This document shows positions 24,514 to 36,900 of a DNA stretch of 64,000 nt, one piece after another. Numbering within the stretch: the stretch's first letter is position 1; each line of letters starts with the position of its first letter. The notes below the pieces were generated by a model. The model was given only the letters and a program-made list of their open reading frames with translations, had not been told where the DNA came from and did not search any database. Both the position numbers and the translations under genes were made by a program. The stretch comes from Varroa destructor (taxonomy: Eukaryota; Arthropoda; Arachnida; Mesostigmata; Varroidae), in assembly GCF_002443255.2 (NCBI RefSeq), contig NW_019211457.1, forward strand, positions 25,164,921-25,228,920, read 5' to 3'.

Positions 24514-27500
24514 GTAAGCGGAAAAAGACTCCGGCCTATAGTCAAAGTGAAGTGTAATAACTGCTAAATCTCTTTATGTGCAGCATAAATGGAACCTTAG
24601 AGAGGCTAAAGGTGCATCTTTCACTTATAATGATTATGAAATTATTCATACATTTAAAGGAGACACTTGCGAAAATTACTGCCGAGCGATTCCAGCGTCT
24701 GTTTGAAGCCGACGTATCGGCGAATATGGCTGCTAAACTGAATAAGCGTGTCCATGATGGACGCTCCTGTTAGCGCATGTAAACGAATTCCATCCAAAAA
24801 TCTGTTTACATCTAGACGCAGCCTATGAACAAGCGACATGGAGTTTCGTGCCCAATTATCCCATATGACGCGTATGCATCGTAAAGGGAATGGGAAGTCT
24901 TATAAAAAGGAGCCTAGTATAATATCTTAAGGACACAAGAGTGTTCTGATAGAAGGGTGGTTAGATTAGGTAGACATTAACCCGCGAGTTTATATCATGT
25001 TCTTCTATAATCGAACCATATTTGTGGAGTGCAAATTTTTTCCTTAGTCACTAGACGGAATCAAAAGGCAGTTATCGACTGGCTGGACTGACATCGACTA
25101 AGATGACGATGACAAATTCTACACTCAAGAACACCGCAGATCGACGAAACAACAATAACTTAACCAAATGAGAGGTTACTTTAAAACGCAAAAGATAGAT
25201 TACCAGTAACAATCAACAATCATTTTGCTAAGTATCAGGCGCCATCTTTACACGATTCCTGCGTGGTACACACATGGTGAGAGTTTCACGAGTATAAGAA
25301 CTCTTTTTGACTTCCTAACGAAGCTGTTTGGCCTCATCAAGCATCCAATCTACCACTGCAAAGCTGTTAAAAATTTTAATTATAATTAAAGTAAATGCCA
25401 TAACCAAAGATGTCAGATAAAAACCAATGCAAGTATAAATTCATCCCTGGTATCATCTTGTGACGGTAATTTGTTGATGTTACATTTTTTTACGGGTAAA
25501 CGGTTTGGCAGTAAGTTCGATGGTCGACGGGCTACGCTGAGTAGAAGGCCTCAATATGAACAGTGGAAAGTATGATTTTCTCTTGCTATTAATGCTGTAC
25601 GATATTATTATATTATGGCCGCTGATGGCGGATCCTAGATATTTATCCGGATGTCGTTGTGATGGCGTCTAGAAAGTTGACGTCACGATCAGATTAGTTC
25701 GTTTGTGGTCAGTTGAACGGTTGTGTCAATACATGTTGCACTTCCTTTTGACATGAAACGCCCATCTTGTGTTTTCCCAGTACAGCTGTTCTGCGTCGTC
25801 AGCAGCTTCGTTTCATTGCAAAAGGTACAAAGGCATCAGCAAATGACACTTCATCCTCTAAGTTTGTCAATATATACCTGGCTGTTAGGTGGTTGGGTTT
25901 GGAAGTATTAATACAAATTTCAATTAAAGCATTGTTAATTCCTGTTAGCGTTTTCTTCTGCGTGCTATTATACTAAGTCTAAATGACTGTTTTCCTTATA
26001 CTATTATAATGTTCAGGAGGATGTTGGCTATAGAAACTCGCATGTGTACAAATATTATGAAATCTAGCATACATCCTTGATCAGCAAATGTTAAGGCACG
26101 CTGCGGGTTTCTTCTGTCCGTTGTAACATGGAAAACGAGGGAAACATTGGCGAGTCAATTGTCACTGCTAACAGCTGTACTGTGTGCCTGGATTGTGATA
26201 TTTTTCATTAGTTGTACTATAATAAAAAAAAAAGACAAAACTTTCCACATTCCCTAAACATCACTATGATTACTGAATAACTTTGACCTCTCAGCCAGGT
26301 GGTGGAGACAAAGGTCGTCAGCAAAGCCGTGTAAAACTTAGACGCCACTTTATATAAACAAAAGGTTGTGTCTGGCCGCAGGAGTTGTCAATTTTTCTCT
26401 AGTTGGTAACTTGACTTCATAAAAATAGTCCTCATATGCTTTAGGCTGTAAGTGTACACGGTACATTCGGAAGAGCTAACACGTCCACGTAGTTCACGTG
26501 CGGATGGACTAATCGGTTAGTCAATCATATGGACGGATGTAGATGGCTGTACCGGGTGAACCAGTCACTACCTGGCGATTTTGCCCACTTCAGCCGCTAT
26601 CCAACCAGCCTCTGGCGTGCCTCCAGCTCGATCAGCTGTGTTCGCCGGCGAAGATCTTTGTCTGTGTTGGATCCTTCGGCCAGCCCGACTTTACCGCCAG
26701 TGCTGCAGCTCTTATCGACGAGGCTAACGTTGCTGCCGCTAGAGTCGACATTAGCAAACGCAGAACTAGTATCACTCAAGGCAGTCGTTGTTTTTATTAG
26801 CACCACTATAAAGGTCCGAATAAAAAAATATCTTTGTTTCTAGCTCACAGCAGAACTGATCGCAGCGGCAACGTTTGCGGTCAAACGTTTCAACTGGCGA
26901 TTTCGTTTACGGCAGGGGCGAACGGTCGCAGACCGTTCCAACTAGTAGTAACCGCGTCGACCCACCGGGCATCGCTGCTACCTGATGCTTCTACCTATGA
27001 GATTAGTATAGGCTCTAGCAGGTTGTGAGTTCGCGTGTACGATCTTTGGTCGCTTCGCTTGCTAACTATTACAACTAAAAGTATTCCTAATAATTCTACA
27101 ATTTGGTTAAAACTAGCAGCAGCAGCAGCGGTGGCGGCTTCGAAATTAAGGGTTGACAAGAAGGAAAAAGAAAATACGAAAAAAAAATTCGGCGATGACA
27201 GCAACGAAGTAGCGTACAACCACCTGCCGCTGAAGCAGGCTTCCTTTTTCGGATCTTCCTTTTGATTTGCAAAACGGAACAGATGCCGTTTAACCGCCAC
27301 TGAACACCTGCGTAGCCACAGTTGCGATGGCGTTGACTGCCTCTAGCCAGCAGTCGGTCATCCGCTGCTGTTCTTTTTCTATTTTTTGCTATTTTCTTTA
27401 CGATATTGGTTGTACATACCTTGATGGTGACGACAAGTGTTTTTTGTCGCTGCATCCCGGGAAAGGACTCAGACGAATTCCCGTTGCCATCATTGTTGTC

Positions 27501-30500
27501 TTGTGTAGTATCGCAAGCAATCTGTCTTTGCCAAATGCTGGCTTAGTTTGCCGGTCAGTTGCGGTTCCGCGCATAGCACAACGGCTTAAACACACAAACA
27601 AACAGATCGAGCCAGCAAAGCGATGCAGCTCAATTGCGTTGTGACGGTCCTTTGCCATGGCTTTCGTTGGCTCCGGCTGATGTGCTTTCCTCCAATGCAT
27701 CCCCCGGCTGCGTCATCGTCAACCATCGATGACTGCTGAACTACAGCGTATTTGGGCCGATGAGTCAGCGACGCGCGCTTGTTGCGCTGACTGGATGTAC
27801 CACTTGTTCTACGAATAGAACGGCAGAGATCAACGGAATTCTTCGAGATTTAGCGTTCAGCGGTCACTGCCAGCCGTAGCTATGGCCAGCTACGGCTGGC
27901 GTCGTGGCCACTCGCGGCTTCTGCTGACGCCACGCCGGTGTTCGCCTAAAGTGAAAGTTTTCTTCAACGTTTTTCGCCGCGACGTCGCCATCATTATCGA
28001 CAACGCCGTCTTCGTAATGGCTACAGAAGCAATCCCGTTACGCTCGTAACTGACGCGTCGTCAGCCGTGGTGTACGCTTGGCGGGATCAATAGCTGGCCG
28101 GCACTGCTAGCCACCGTTATCATGACCCTTGGCAACCAATAGCACGTGTGCTTCTTTTTTCGAGGTGAGAATAGCTGTATTTGCGAGTACTACGGAAACT
28201 GCTTACTTCGTCGTCATCAATGCTGTTGCCTCTGCTGCTGACAAAAAATGGGTGCTGCGCTAACAATTTTAACAATAGCGAAGCGGCACCTGGGCTGAGG
28301 GCTGGCTATAATGATGACAGTGGTCCCACGGGCGGACCGATACAATAATTCAGTTGTAATAGATCGGATAGTACTCATTTGGTCGTGGAAATGCCTCAAG
28401 CCAGATAGGCTGTATGTAGGTTGACTATGAAAAGATAGCCTGAATCGAGATACTGATAGCTGACCTGCCGAAGTTCTTGAGGTGTGAACAAGTCAGTGTT
28501 AAATGGTAAGGAAGAAGGCTGAAAGCTGACGAGTTAGAATATGTAGTTTCTGTTGTTTAATGTTTCGTGATAACTAGCTCTAGTAATTATTCGTTTCGAT
28601 CTTGTCTCCCCCTTTACGAAATGAGTGTTCCAATAATGAGAGCTGCGGTCACGCCCTTTTATTTAATCGTGAATACTTAATGTGAACTGAAGGCTGGTAC
28701 AGATGAAGCTGGTAGTTAGAAGAACAAATTCTGAATCTGAATGAAGCGGATTGTAGATGATCATAATGACAGTGTGACTTTGTTCTTCTAAATCATTTTA
28801 GCTTTACACGATTATGACATGATTTGAAAATTTCAGTGAACAGGTCGCCCAATCTTCATTATTCAAGTTAATAAATAGAAATGATGTTACTTATAAAAAC
28901 ATTTTTTTTTAAATGTTTAAACTGTAAACCATATAAAAACTGTTCCAAAAAATGGAAAAATAAAAAAGTTTGTCCCGAGAGTGTGAATCGATTCGTATTT
29001 CCCTTGCAATCTGTGAATGAGATAGTCGAGAGTTACCCGTCCTTGGCATCGCTCCGACGGCAGCAATCCCGCCAAACAGCGGATGGTTGAGGTCAACAAC
29101 TGTAAAGTCTGCATCTGCAAGTTCTACTTTTGTAACATCATCCCTAACTAACGAAGTAACTGGCCTTCACGTAGGCGTGGGGCAGTTATTTTGGCTAGAA
29201 ACTTTATTGTTTCATTGTAGAACAGGTGCTTTGCTACTATATATATTTTCATTTTACGGACGTAAAGGGGTAAACGTAGTGTCAGTACCACATTTTTTAC
29301 ATACACACCTCACCTAAATCTTTTTAGATGAGGGAATCGAAACCACAGTAACAGGTTACCAAGTATGGTGTACGTGTTTCAATATCAAATTGTAGAACAA
29401 TGTGAGTTGATCATGCGTCTACTTGAAGCAGAAAAGCACGACTTCTTGTGGCGGTAAATACGTTTGGTGACGTTAAACTTATATAGGTTTTTACATATTT
29501 CACGATCTTCTTCGGACTAACCATTTAAGGCTATATCTGTTGACAATGTGATATGAGGTTCGAAGTAATAATTAGTAACAGCTGGCTTAATTTTCAATCC
29601 GTTTGTCTTAAGCAAATTTTTTTCAAGCGCGAAAACTAATTGCCTGTGAAGAAAGAACGTCACTCTGATCGATACAGAAAGGTAAAATTGCTGATAAAAT
29701 GGATAAACGTCAGTCGTATCTTCAAAGTTATTGATAAGCGTTTGCCTCATGTAGACCCAATGGTTGGAAATTGCTTACATCATTGATCTTTTCTTTTAGC
29801 ACCTTCTTAAACCGTTACGATACAAATTTCGTACAATTTAATCGGTTCTATTTTTAATGGTACGTCATGGCATGAATTACAGATATTCGTGTTAGGACCA
29901 TTATAGGAACATGGTGATATAATTATAATGGTACTTTCTTATTTATTTCCAGCAGATGTTAATTTTTCGTTTATTTAGAGTTCGATAGCTAAGCTCGTGT
30001 GCAACTATCGTTTTTAACAGGCGACTTAAGATCGAAAACTATGTAGAATTGACTTTATAAACACACAGGCACAGATAAAGGCAAAGGCACAGATATTCGT
30101 TAGTATTTGAGACACAATAGTCTAGCTATGTATATAATAGTAACCATTGCAGATGTATGCCCTGCACAGTTTGCTAAATGAGCAATGGATACTAAACTAA
30201 TCAATGCGATAAGCTCTTTCATCCGTTTGTTATGGCGAAACTTCACGCCTTGATTCGTAGATTTCCCTTTGTCTCAAGAACCTCGATGTAGATATTTTGT
30301 GCCTTATGGTTATTTGGACTGAATTGCCGGTTTTGCGTAAATGTCGGATTATAATGAAGGTAGCGGAAAAATCACCTTCTGAAACGCAAGTTCTCATGTC
30401 CCAAGCGAATAAAAGCGTAATGATATACGTATGTAGAAGTTATTTGGCTTGCGCAAGGGGCATACTTCATGTTACAAGACGACGCGAAAAAGCAAAGCGT

Positions 30501-30891
30501 AAGCAAATAACTTGAGTGTAATAAAAATGAAATTTACCTGAAAAACTCGTGCAAATGCTTGAAGCTTTAAAGCCAACCTGTACGATTACAAGCCCCCAAA
30601 CACTCGAAGAGTAGATTAATACAAGGATCACCACGTTCCGACAGCACACAGAGCCACCATAGCGGTGTCCGTTCGCCAAAGAGAACGCACCATTATGCAG
30701 TCATGCTGATAACATTAATGATTGCTTCCGGTCAATGGGAAAACGGCCAATTAACTGTTAGTCATTTCCTGCAATAAATTAGCAAGCCAAGACTAGAAGA
30801 CAAAAATACGGGTATTTATCGGATTCCATGTACACTTATATAGGGAGAAACGTTTTAGTGAATGTTTATAAATGCAACTATCGTTTTTAAG
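24514..30891. other. Presumed intronic sequence with a CpG-richer core
   Basis: No gene is supported. The part from about 26500 to 28400 is richer in CpG and Pro/Ala/Arg codons than its surroundings, which produces several 80-119-codon frames on both strands; none shows a recognisable domain. It holds an (AGC)n run near 27115-27129 and a 12-bp perfect hairpin (27869-27900). It could be an intronic regulatory element or a second promoter. Confidence 0.35.
27869..27900. repeat. Perfect 12-bp hairpin
   Basis: Arms GCCAGCCGTAGC (27869-27880) and GCTACGGCTGGC (27889-27900) are exact reverse complements around an 8-base loop that itself contains TGGCCA. It sits in the CpG-richer block. Its function is unknown; it could be a cruciform, a dyad binding site or a mobile-element relic. 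Confidence 0.6.
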
Positions 30892-30987
30892 CGGTGTTTG
30901 AAAGAACTGTGGCCCTTCCGAGAACAAAACAAACTGTTACGTCTACGGCAGCTGTCGAACCTGAACATGTCTACCTTTACGACGCAG
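30892..30987 (+). CDS. Candidate internal exon, phase-compatible with the 18780 exon
   Basis: An acceptor (TATCGTTTTTAAG ending at 30891) and a consensus donor (GTAAGT at 30988) bound 96 bases. Entering in phase 1 they read through without stops: VFERTVALPRTKQTVTSTAA, then VEPEHVYLYDA. The exon also leaves in phase 1. Joined to the 18780 exon the junction codon is TCG (Ser). The Thr/Val/Ala-rich text is plausible protein but was not recognised. A second frame through the block is also open, so the phase is not certain. If real, the intron before it is about 12 kb. Confidence 0.35.
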
Positions 30988-33900
30988 GTAAGTTACCAGT
31001 CCACCAGAGACTGGCTCCAGATGTGCAGCTTTTCGATACTAATGCTGCCGCTGTACGGCATATCCGGGGTGATTGAAGTGCTCCTTATAGAATAGCCTCT
31101 CGCTTAAAGCTGATTTAGGGGAATCAGGGTCTTTCTTGAGAATGTCATACATTTTTTTCTACTGTTACCGTTGCCTTAGACCCCAGAAACCAGGAAGTAA
31201 GAAAAATGAGTCCTCTAAAATAATCAAGAATGGCGGTACCACTTGTTCCAAGATGGTACGTGGGGTTTCCGTGATCGCATGATGCAAGTCTTCCAATACC
31301 GCCACTGTAGCCCTATGCCGCTTCCTTTTTGGCTTTTGCTGTCGCCCTTCATTTTTGTTGAGAGGTGATAGTATTTAGGTCCTCGTTCGAATTTCGTTTT
31401 GCACCTTTTTTCCGTCAGTAAAATAACTCCTCGCGCACCATTTTAAAGAGGGAAATCTACACACACAACCAACGTCAGCTGAGACCTTTGGATAACCTAG
31501 AATAATACTAGAAATGGCGAAGAAAATGATAATGTTGCCCAGTTGATTGCAACGCAAACGGGTATACGGTGTGACGTTACACTGGTTCAGACAAAATGAA
31601 TAGGTAGCATAGATTGCAAGAACGCCAGCGAAGCGTGGAGCAAAATGTAACCATTATTATGACTCGTTGCTGAATCTTGTTGTATGGAAGGGACATATTT
31701 TTATTATCCGTATCGGGAACGACGAGTTCGACTAGCCTTTGAAGACCACGAGGAATGACTGCGAGCTGATCTTGAGGAGGGTCAGCCGGTGCTGAACTCA
31801 ATTAGCTTTTTTCAACACAACTTTTACTTAGGAATAAAAACAATTCAAATAATGGTACCGTTATTGCTTAACGGCTACTACATTAACAGAATCTGCACTT
31901 TGTGAGAAAACAGAATTGTCATAGTATTTCAGTAAACTTTGCGAAGAACCAAGTGCACCTATCAATGAGGTAATTATACTATCTAATGGGACAGAAGGAG
32001 AAGGTACTGTCTATATTATGTTTTTATTGTGAATGCTGCGAATATAGTTTGGCCACTGCGAAGATTAAGGTTGAATTTATTGTTATTGCATATACATAAG
32101 TGACTTAATATTAGGTACGCTCTACTTCTCCAAAGTTCCTTTAAAATATGGTCTTCACGCTTCACAACAGTGAGTATATGTGACAATGACCAGATCTCTA
32201 TGGGGGTTTATGTAGAATTATGGCGTACTCACTACAGCATAAAAGACCATTTACATAATTTACACGATACATTCATTGTATGGAGAATTCGTATTCAAAA
32301 GCGAGAGAATGCTGTCCTCATCCCCACGTGGCAATCGGTGCGGCGTATTTTGTGCAATCGTATTATAGTAATTCCAGGAGAAATTGTTTGAAAATGTTTC
32401 TCTTGTTTTGTTGAAAAAGACTTGGAGATATTGAGCCTAATATAAAAGCATGTGAGGGTACGCAGGACCACTGTCAAGTGTCAAGCTGGACAAAAATAGT
32501 GTTGCAAAGTGGAATATTTTAAAATTTTAAATTTATTTAAAAAAAAAAAGACATGGTGGTTTTAAAAACATATTGGGAATTGTGACTTCTTGCTGAGAAG
32601 GCCAGAAGAACGAAAGGAATTCTCTGTGCCTTCTATATAGCTTCTCTTTCCTAATTACGAATATAACGAAATGGTAAAAAAAAAAACTCAAAAAAACTGC
32701 GCAGCTGGTCTCAGGCCATATTCTACTCCCCAAGATTGGGAACTTGGGAAACATGTTCTTCATTAAATATTAATTGACCGTATTAGGATTTGTGTTGCGA
32801 CTTCGCATGTGTCAAAAGCGACCTCAGCAACTTGGCTGGCAACGCTATGCAATTCTCGAATATAAACATTCCTTATAAATACATCAAAAAACAGCTAGTC
32901 GGTATAATTGTTACCGCTTAGTGATCTTAGAGTCTGAGTTAAATTTGAAATTAATGAGTGCGAGTATTCTCCTTTACCTGCGTCCTATGATTCCTGTACT
33001 ATTTCATATGCTTTCGCGGGTTTTTTTTTTAAAATTTTTCGCAATAGCTTCACGACGTCTGAGAAGTTGATGGAGTGCCGCCGTCCTCACAGAAAGTACG
33101 TGGTCTTGTGGTGTTTCATGATGCATCATCTGAACGGAGTAATTGCCCCACGTTTGTATAAACTGAAGTTTACCGACAGCCATCCCTGTGACACGTCCTG
33201 ATGGCGCAGCAACTTGAAACCAGATGGCAGTTTATCACGTAATGCCATAATCATCATTGTATATATGGTGAGAGGAAACGGTGTGGCTCCAGTTGTTATA
33301 TAATTGCATTTGCTGGCAGCCGGAAAATAAACACAGAACCTTTAACCAAACGCGTGCCCGAACAGACCGTTTATTGTAAATTCTCTAGTACGTCCTTTTC
33401 CGAGTAGCACACACACGTTGGACGACACAAACAAGCGATGTTCAAGGGTACGATCGAACTACAGCGTTTGCTTTCCTAACAGCGTCTACCTACATCTCGG
33501 ACACGACTCCTTCTCGTCATGCGATCGTTTGACGTCGCTCTGATTAATGTATGTAAACAGTATTAAGAACTGTCGAAACCGCCTACAGATTCGAGTCAAC
33601 TCAGTCAATTATCTTTAATGAATTTACATTTTTTCCCTACGTTCCTTCGATTTTTAATTCGTCTTATTTTTTTTTTAAATATTTGTTAATCCATTTGTAC
33701 GATTACTAGCACGAAAAACGGCGCGGCGTTGAAGTGCATCGTACTCATTAACGGTGAAGTAACTTCTTTGTTCTATTAGCCAGTGGTAACTGCTTCCGCG
33801 CGTGGGAAAAAACGCACGCATGCCTGTTTTTCTTGTGAATCTTTTTATACTTAACTACGTTTAAAATTCTCTGTTTTTATCAAGAACTGCCACGATCTTT

Positions 33901-36900
33901 TGAGCTGATTGTAGAGGCTGGCTTTAGCCGATGCCCGGGCCTAAGTTAACACAACGACGGCAATACCGAACAACTATGGAGAAATCTCCAACATGTGTAG
34001 TACGCTAGCATGTGTAATATAATGTCGAGTCATAAGAACTCGTACATTCGAAAGCGCCGTGTGGCTTACCCTTATAGTAGCGACTGCCGCTTCGTTCAAT
34101 GCTATGAAGCTGAAGCATAGACTTGGGAGGCGTTGGTTTCTCGACCTAGAAAGGGTGCCTAAAGGAACAGACAGCGACGGTACACATAGAATTGAGGGAT
34201 GTAGTTTGCCGGGCGGCAAGTCGACTAGGATCGTAGCTAGTCGTAAGGAGATAAGCGATGGCGATATTTTGCGAGGCTCCGTATTTTCCCCAAGTGACCT
34301 TCCACATAAAGGCGCTTAAGGTTAGTCAGTCGATCGGCCACGTGACTTCAAGCAGGGGAAAAGACGTGGAGTCGGGGGGAGAAGGCAGAAAGGGCAGTGC
34401 AGGCAGACATACGTAGGATATCCCCTATAGTGACGGCGGAGACGATGCCAGACTAGTGGAAAATTTCCTGATGCACTCAATGCGCACGATACGAGGCGGA
34501 CCCACTCAAAATAGTTGGCTAGACCGCCATGAGTGGCGCTCTTGTCTTCTGTGGAGATTACTCAAGGAACGCGGAGAGGTAGGGGGTTCAGCTGGGCAGC
34601 CTCGAGCTTGAGGATTTATTGCGTAAGGCGAGTTGGCCAGGACAAGAAACCACCCTACAACGCTGGACAGTCATCCTGAGTAGTTCTATCAACCAGCCAA
34701 CGCAAGCTTACTTGCCCTATCTGGGCAACGTTGTAGACAACTAGCAAACAGAATAGAAGAACACTAGGGATGTTTGAAATGAAAAAATTAAAATTTCACT
34801 TTTAATTTAAGGAGAGTAAAAAATAGTAAAGATAAGAATACAGGTCCTAGCCTGTATATACATCGTTTGCAATATATGCACAATAATAATACCAATCATT
34901 TCACCTAAATACAAATGAATAAATGGGAATCACAGGGCAAAAGTTTATAGTTATATCGTGTTTGCAAAATCATGCCGGACGAATGTCTCACAGACGAGCG
35001 GAATTCGTACACTTCTAACATCTACAGCAGCGCAGGGCGAATGCGCGTTATGATCATCTGTTCCCTTCGGCCATCGGTGTATTTGAATTGGTGTTAGTCC
35101 CTGGTAGCGAATATGCATTGTCTATATATACACTCCTGTATTTGCGCCGGTGTTCTGTTTATGCCAGTGTTGAACCCTACCACTGACTCAAGAGTATTTG
35201 CTCAAAATGTATCGCTCACGGGGAAAAGTTACATTGCGAGGGGTCATGCATCGAAGGCCCAAACTCACACCTGACTAGACTGCTGTTACGATGGCAACAG
35301 CAGAAACAGTCGCCATAATCAATGGCCTGTCACCAATCAACCTGGTGTTATACACACTATGCGGAAGAGGTAAAACTGTTTTCTCAGCTTATTCGAGAAG
35401 TTCAAATGCCTTGGATAACGTTGTTAGCGACCAGACTGCCAGCATAGAGCCATCTCGGATAAGAAGCAAAAGCGGCCGTTTTGCCATTGCGCGCTGTAGT
35501 ACGAAGCATCAGCCACCTCAACTGTTTCTTTTTAGTGTGCCGGTCATCTCGTGAACGGTTCTAAGTGATTCATTGATTGTCACAGAGCGGGACCGGCTAA
35601 GCAAGTAACGCCTCCTAGTTATCTTTGCCCAATTTGCTCATCAAACACTTCCGTGCCTTTTTAAGCTGTCAGTCTATTTATCATTTAACAATAGCTGCGT
35701 CTAAACATTGGCATTAGAAATTCCTTCTATATATTTTATCGTGGCATGTAAAAAAAACTTCAGGCTGTTAATATACATCCTGTTCTATAGATATTGTCCT
35801 GAGAGGGTTACGAATGACTATTAAAGTCCTTTGTTGCGGTCCTCTGAAGGATGGACAATCACAGCTGGGGACGTTAACATTAGCTAGATTTGTTGTCTTC
35901 AACAGCCTTCCATTCAGAGAATTCATCGCCTAGGATATTAACCGAGCTCTAAGTCCACAGGAGCCGAATAGACACGTTCCCAACACTGTTTATCGCCATA
36001 TTTGTTTGAATATGATTATACAATATTACGTATTCTAAAGACCGTTATTACTTCGATTCTATCGTAGTTGTGCAATGGTAAATTTGCAGTAGTAGGTTCA
36101 AGGCTTTTTCTCCCATGGTCTAATCTGTTACCAAATACGCATGTGTCTCATCTCAATGACGCCAGCAATCAGCAACCGCCACGTGTAACCTTTTCAGGTA
36201 CCTTCCTATAATATGAAGCAAGCAAGACTAGATCACGATTCCGGCACTCTTTCGAATGCAGCCAGTCAGTAGCCGAAGGAGACTCGTAAATCAGCTCGGC
36301 AGCTATATCACTGCCCACATTTCACTCATATCGCACGAACAAGAACACGATTGTCGCCAGGAGCTTCAGTGGCAACAGATGTTCAGCCCATGGCGCATTT
36401 CGGATACATTCATTCTACATGGATAATGACACTGTCAACGAATGGAAGAGCAAGTTGCTTGGCAACACTTTGTGCATGAGTGGACCACTGACCGTCGTGC
36501 CGCTACCTGTCTTAAGCAAGATGCAGATGCAATACTGTGGATGCGGCATAAAGAAGGAGGGTGCTGAAAGACTGTTGCTATTGCAGTCACCCAGAGCGTT
36601 AGCCAGCTCGCCATTCGGCGAGTTGAGGAAAAAATGCGGGCCTTTTCCCATGGTGGTCTATATATCCATTGAATTGGTCGTGGCGTCTGGAAGAACTAGA
36701 CGCTTTCTAGAATTAGGCTTTGTCAAAGCCGAATTAGGGCAGCCCTTAGATTTGCGCGTTATCACCACCGTTTTCATCATCACAACCATAGCGCCCCTTT
36801 CGCTTTTTCATGACCAGCCAACCGCCCGCATCGTTGTAGCCAAAACGAACCGTGCGTATGAAACAGGTCAGCATTCTCTGAATCCCTGCGATACAGCTAC

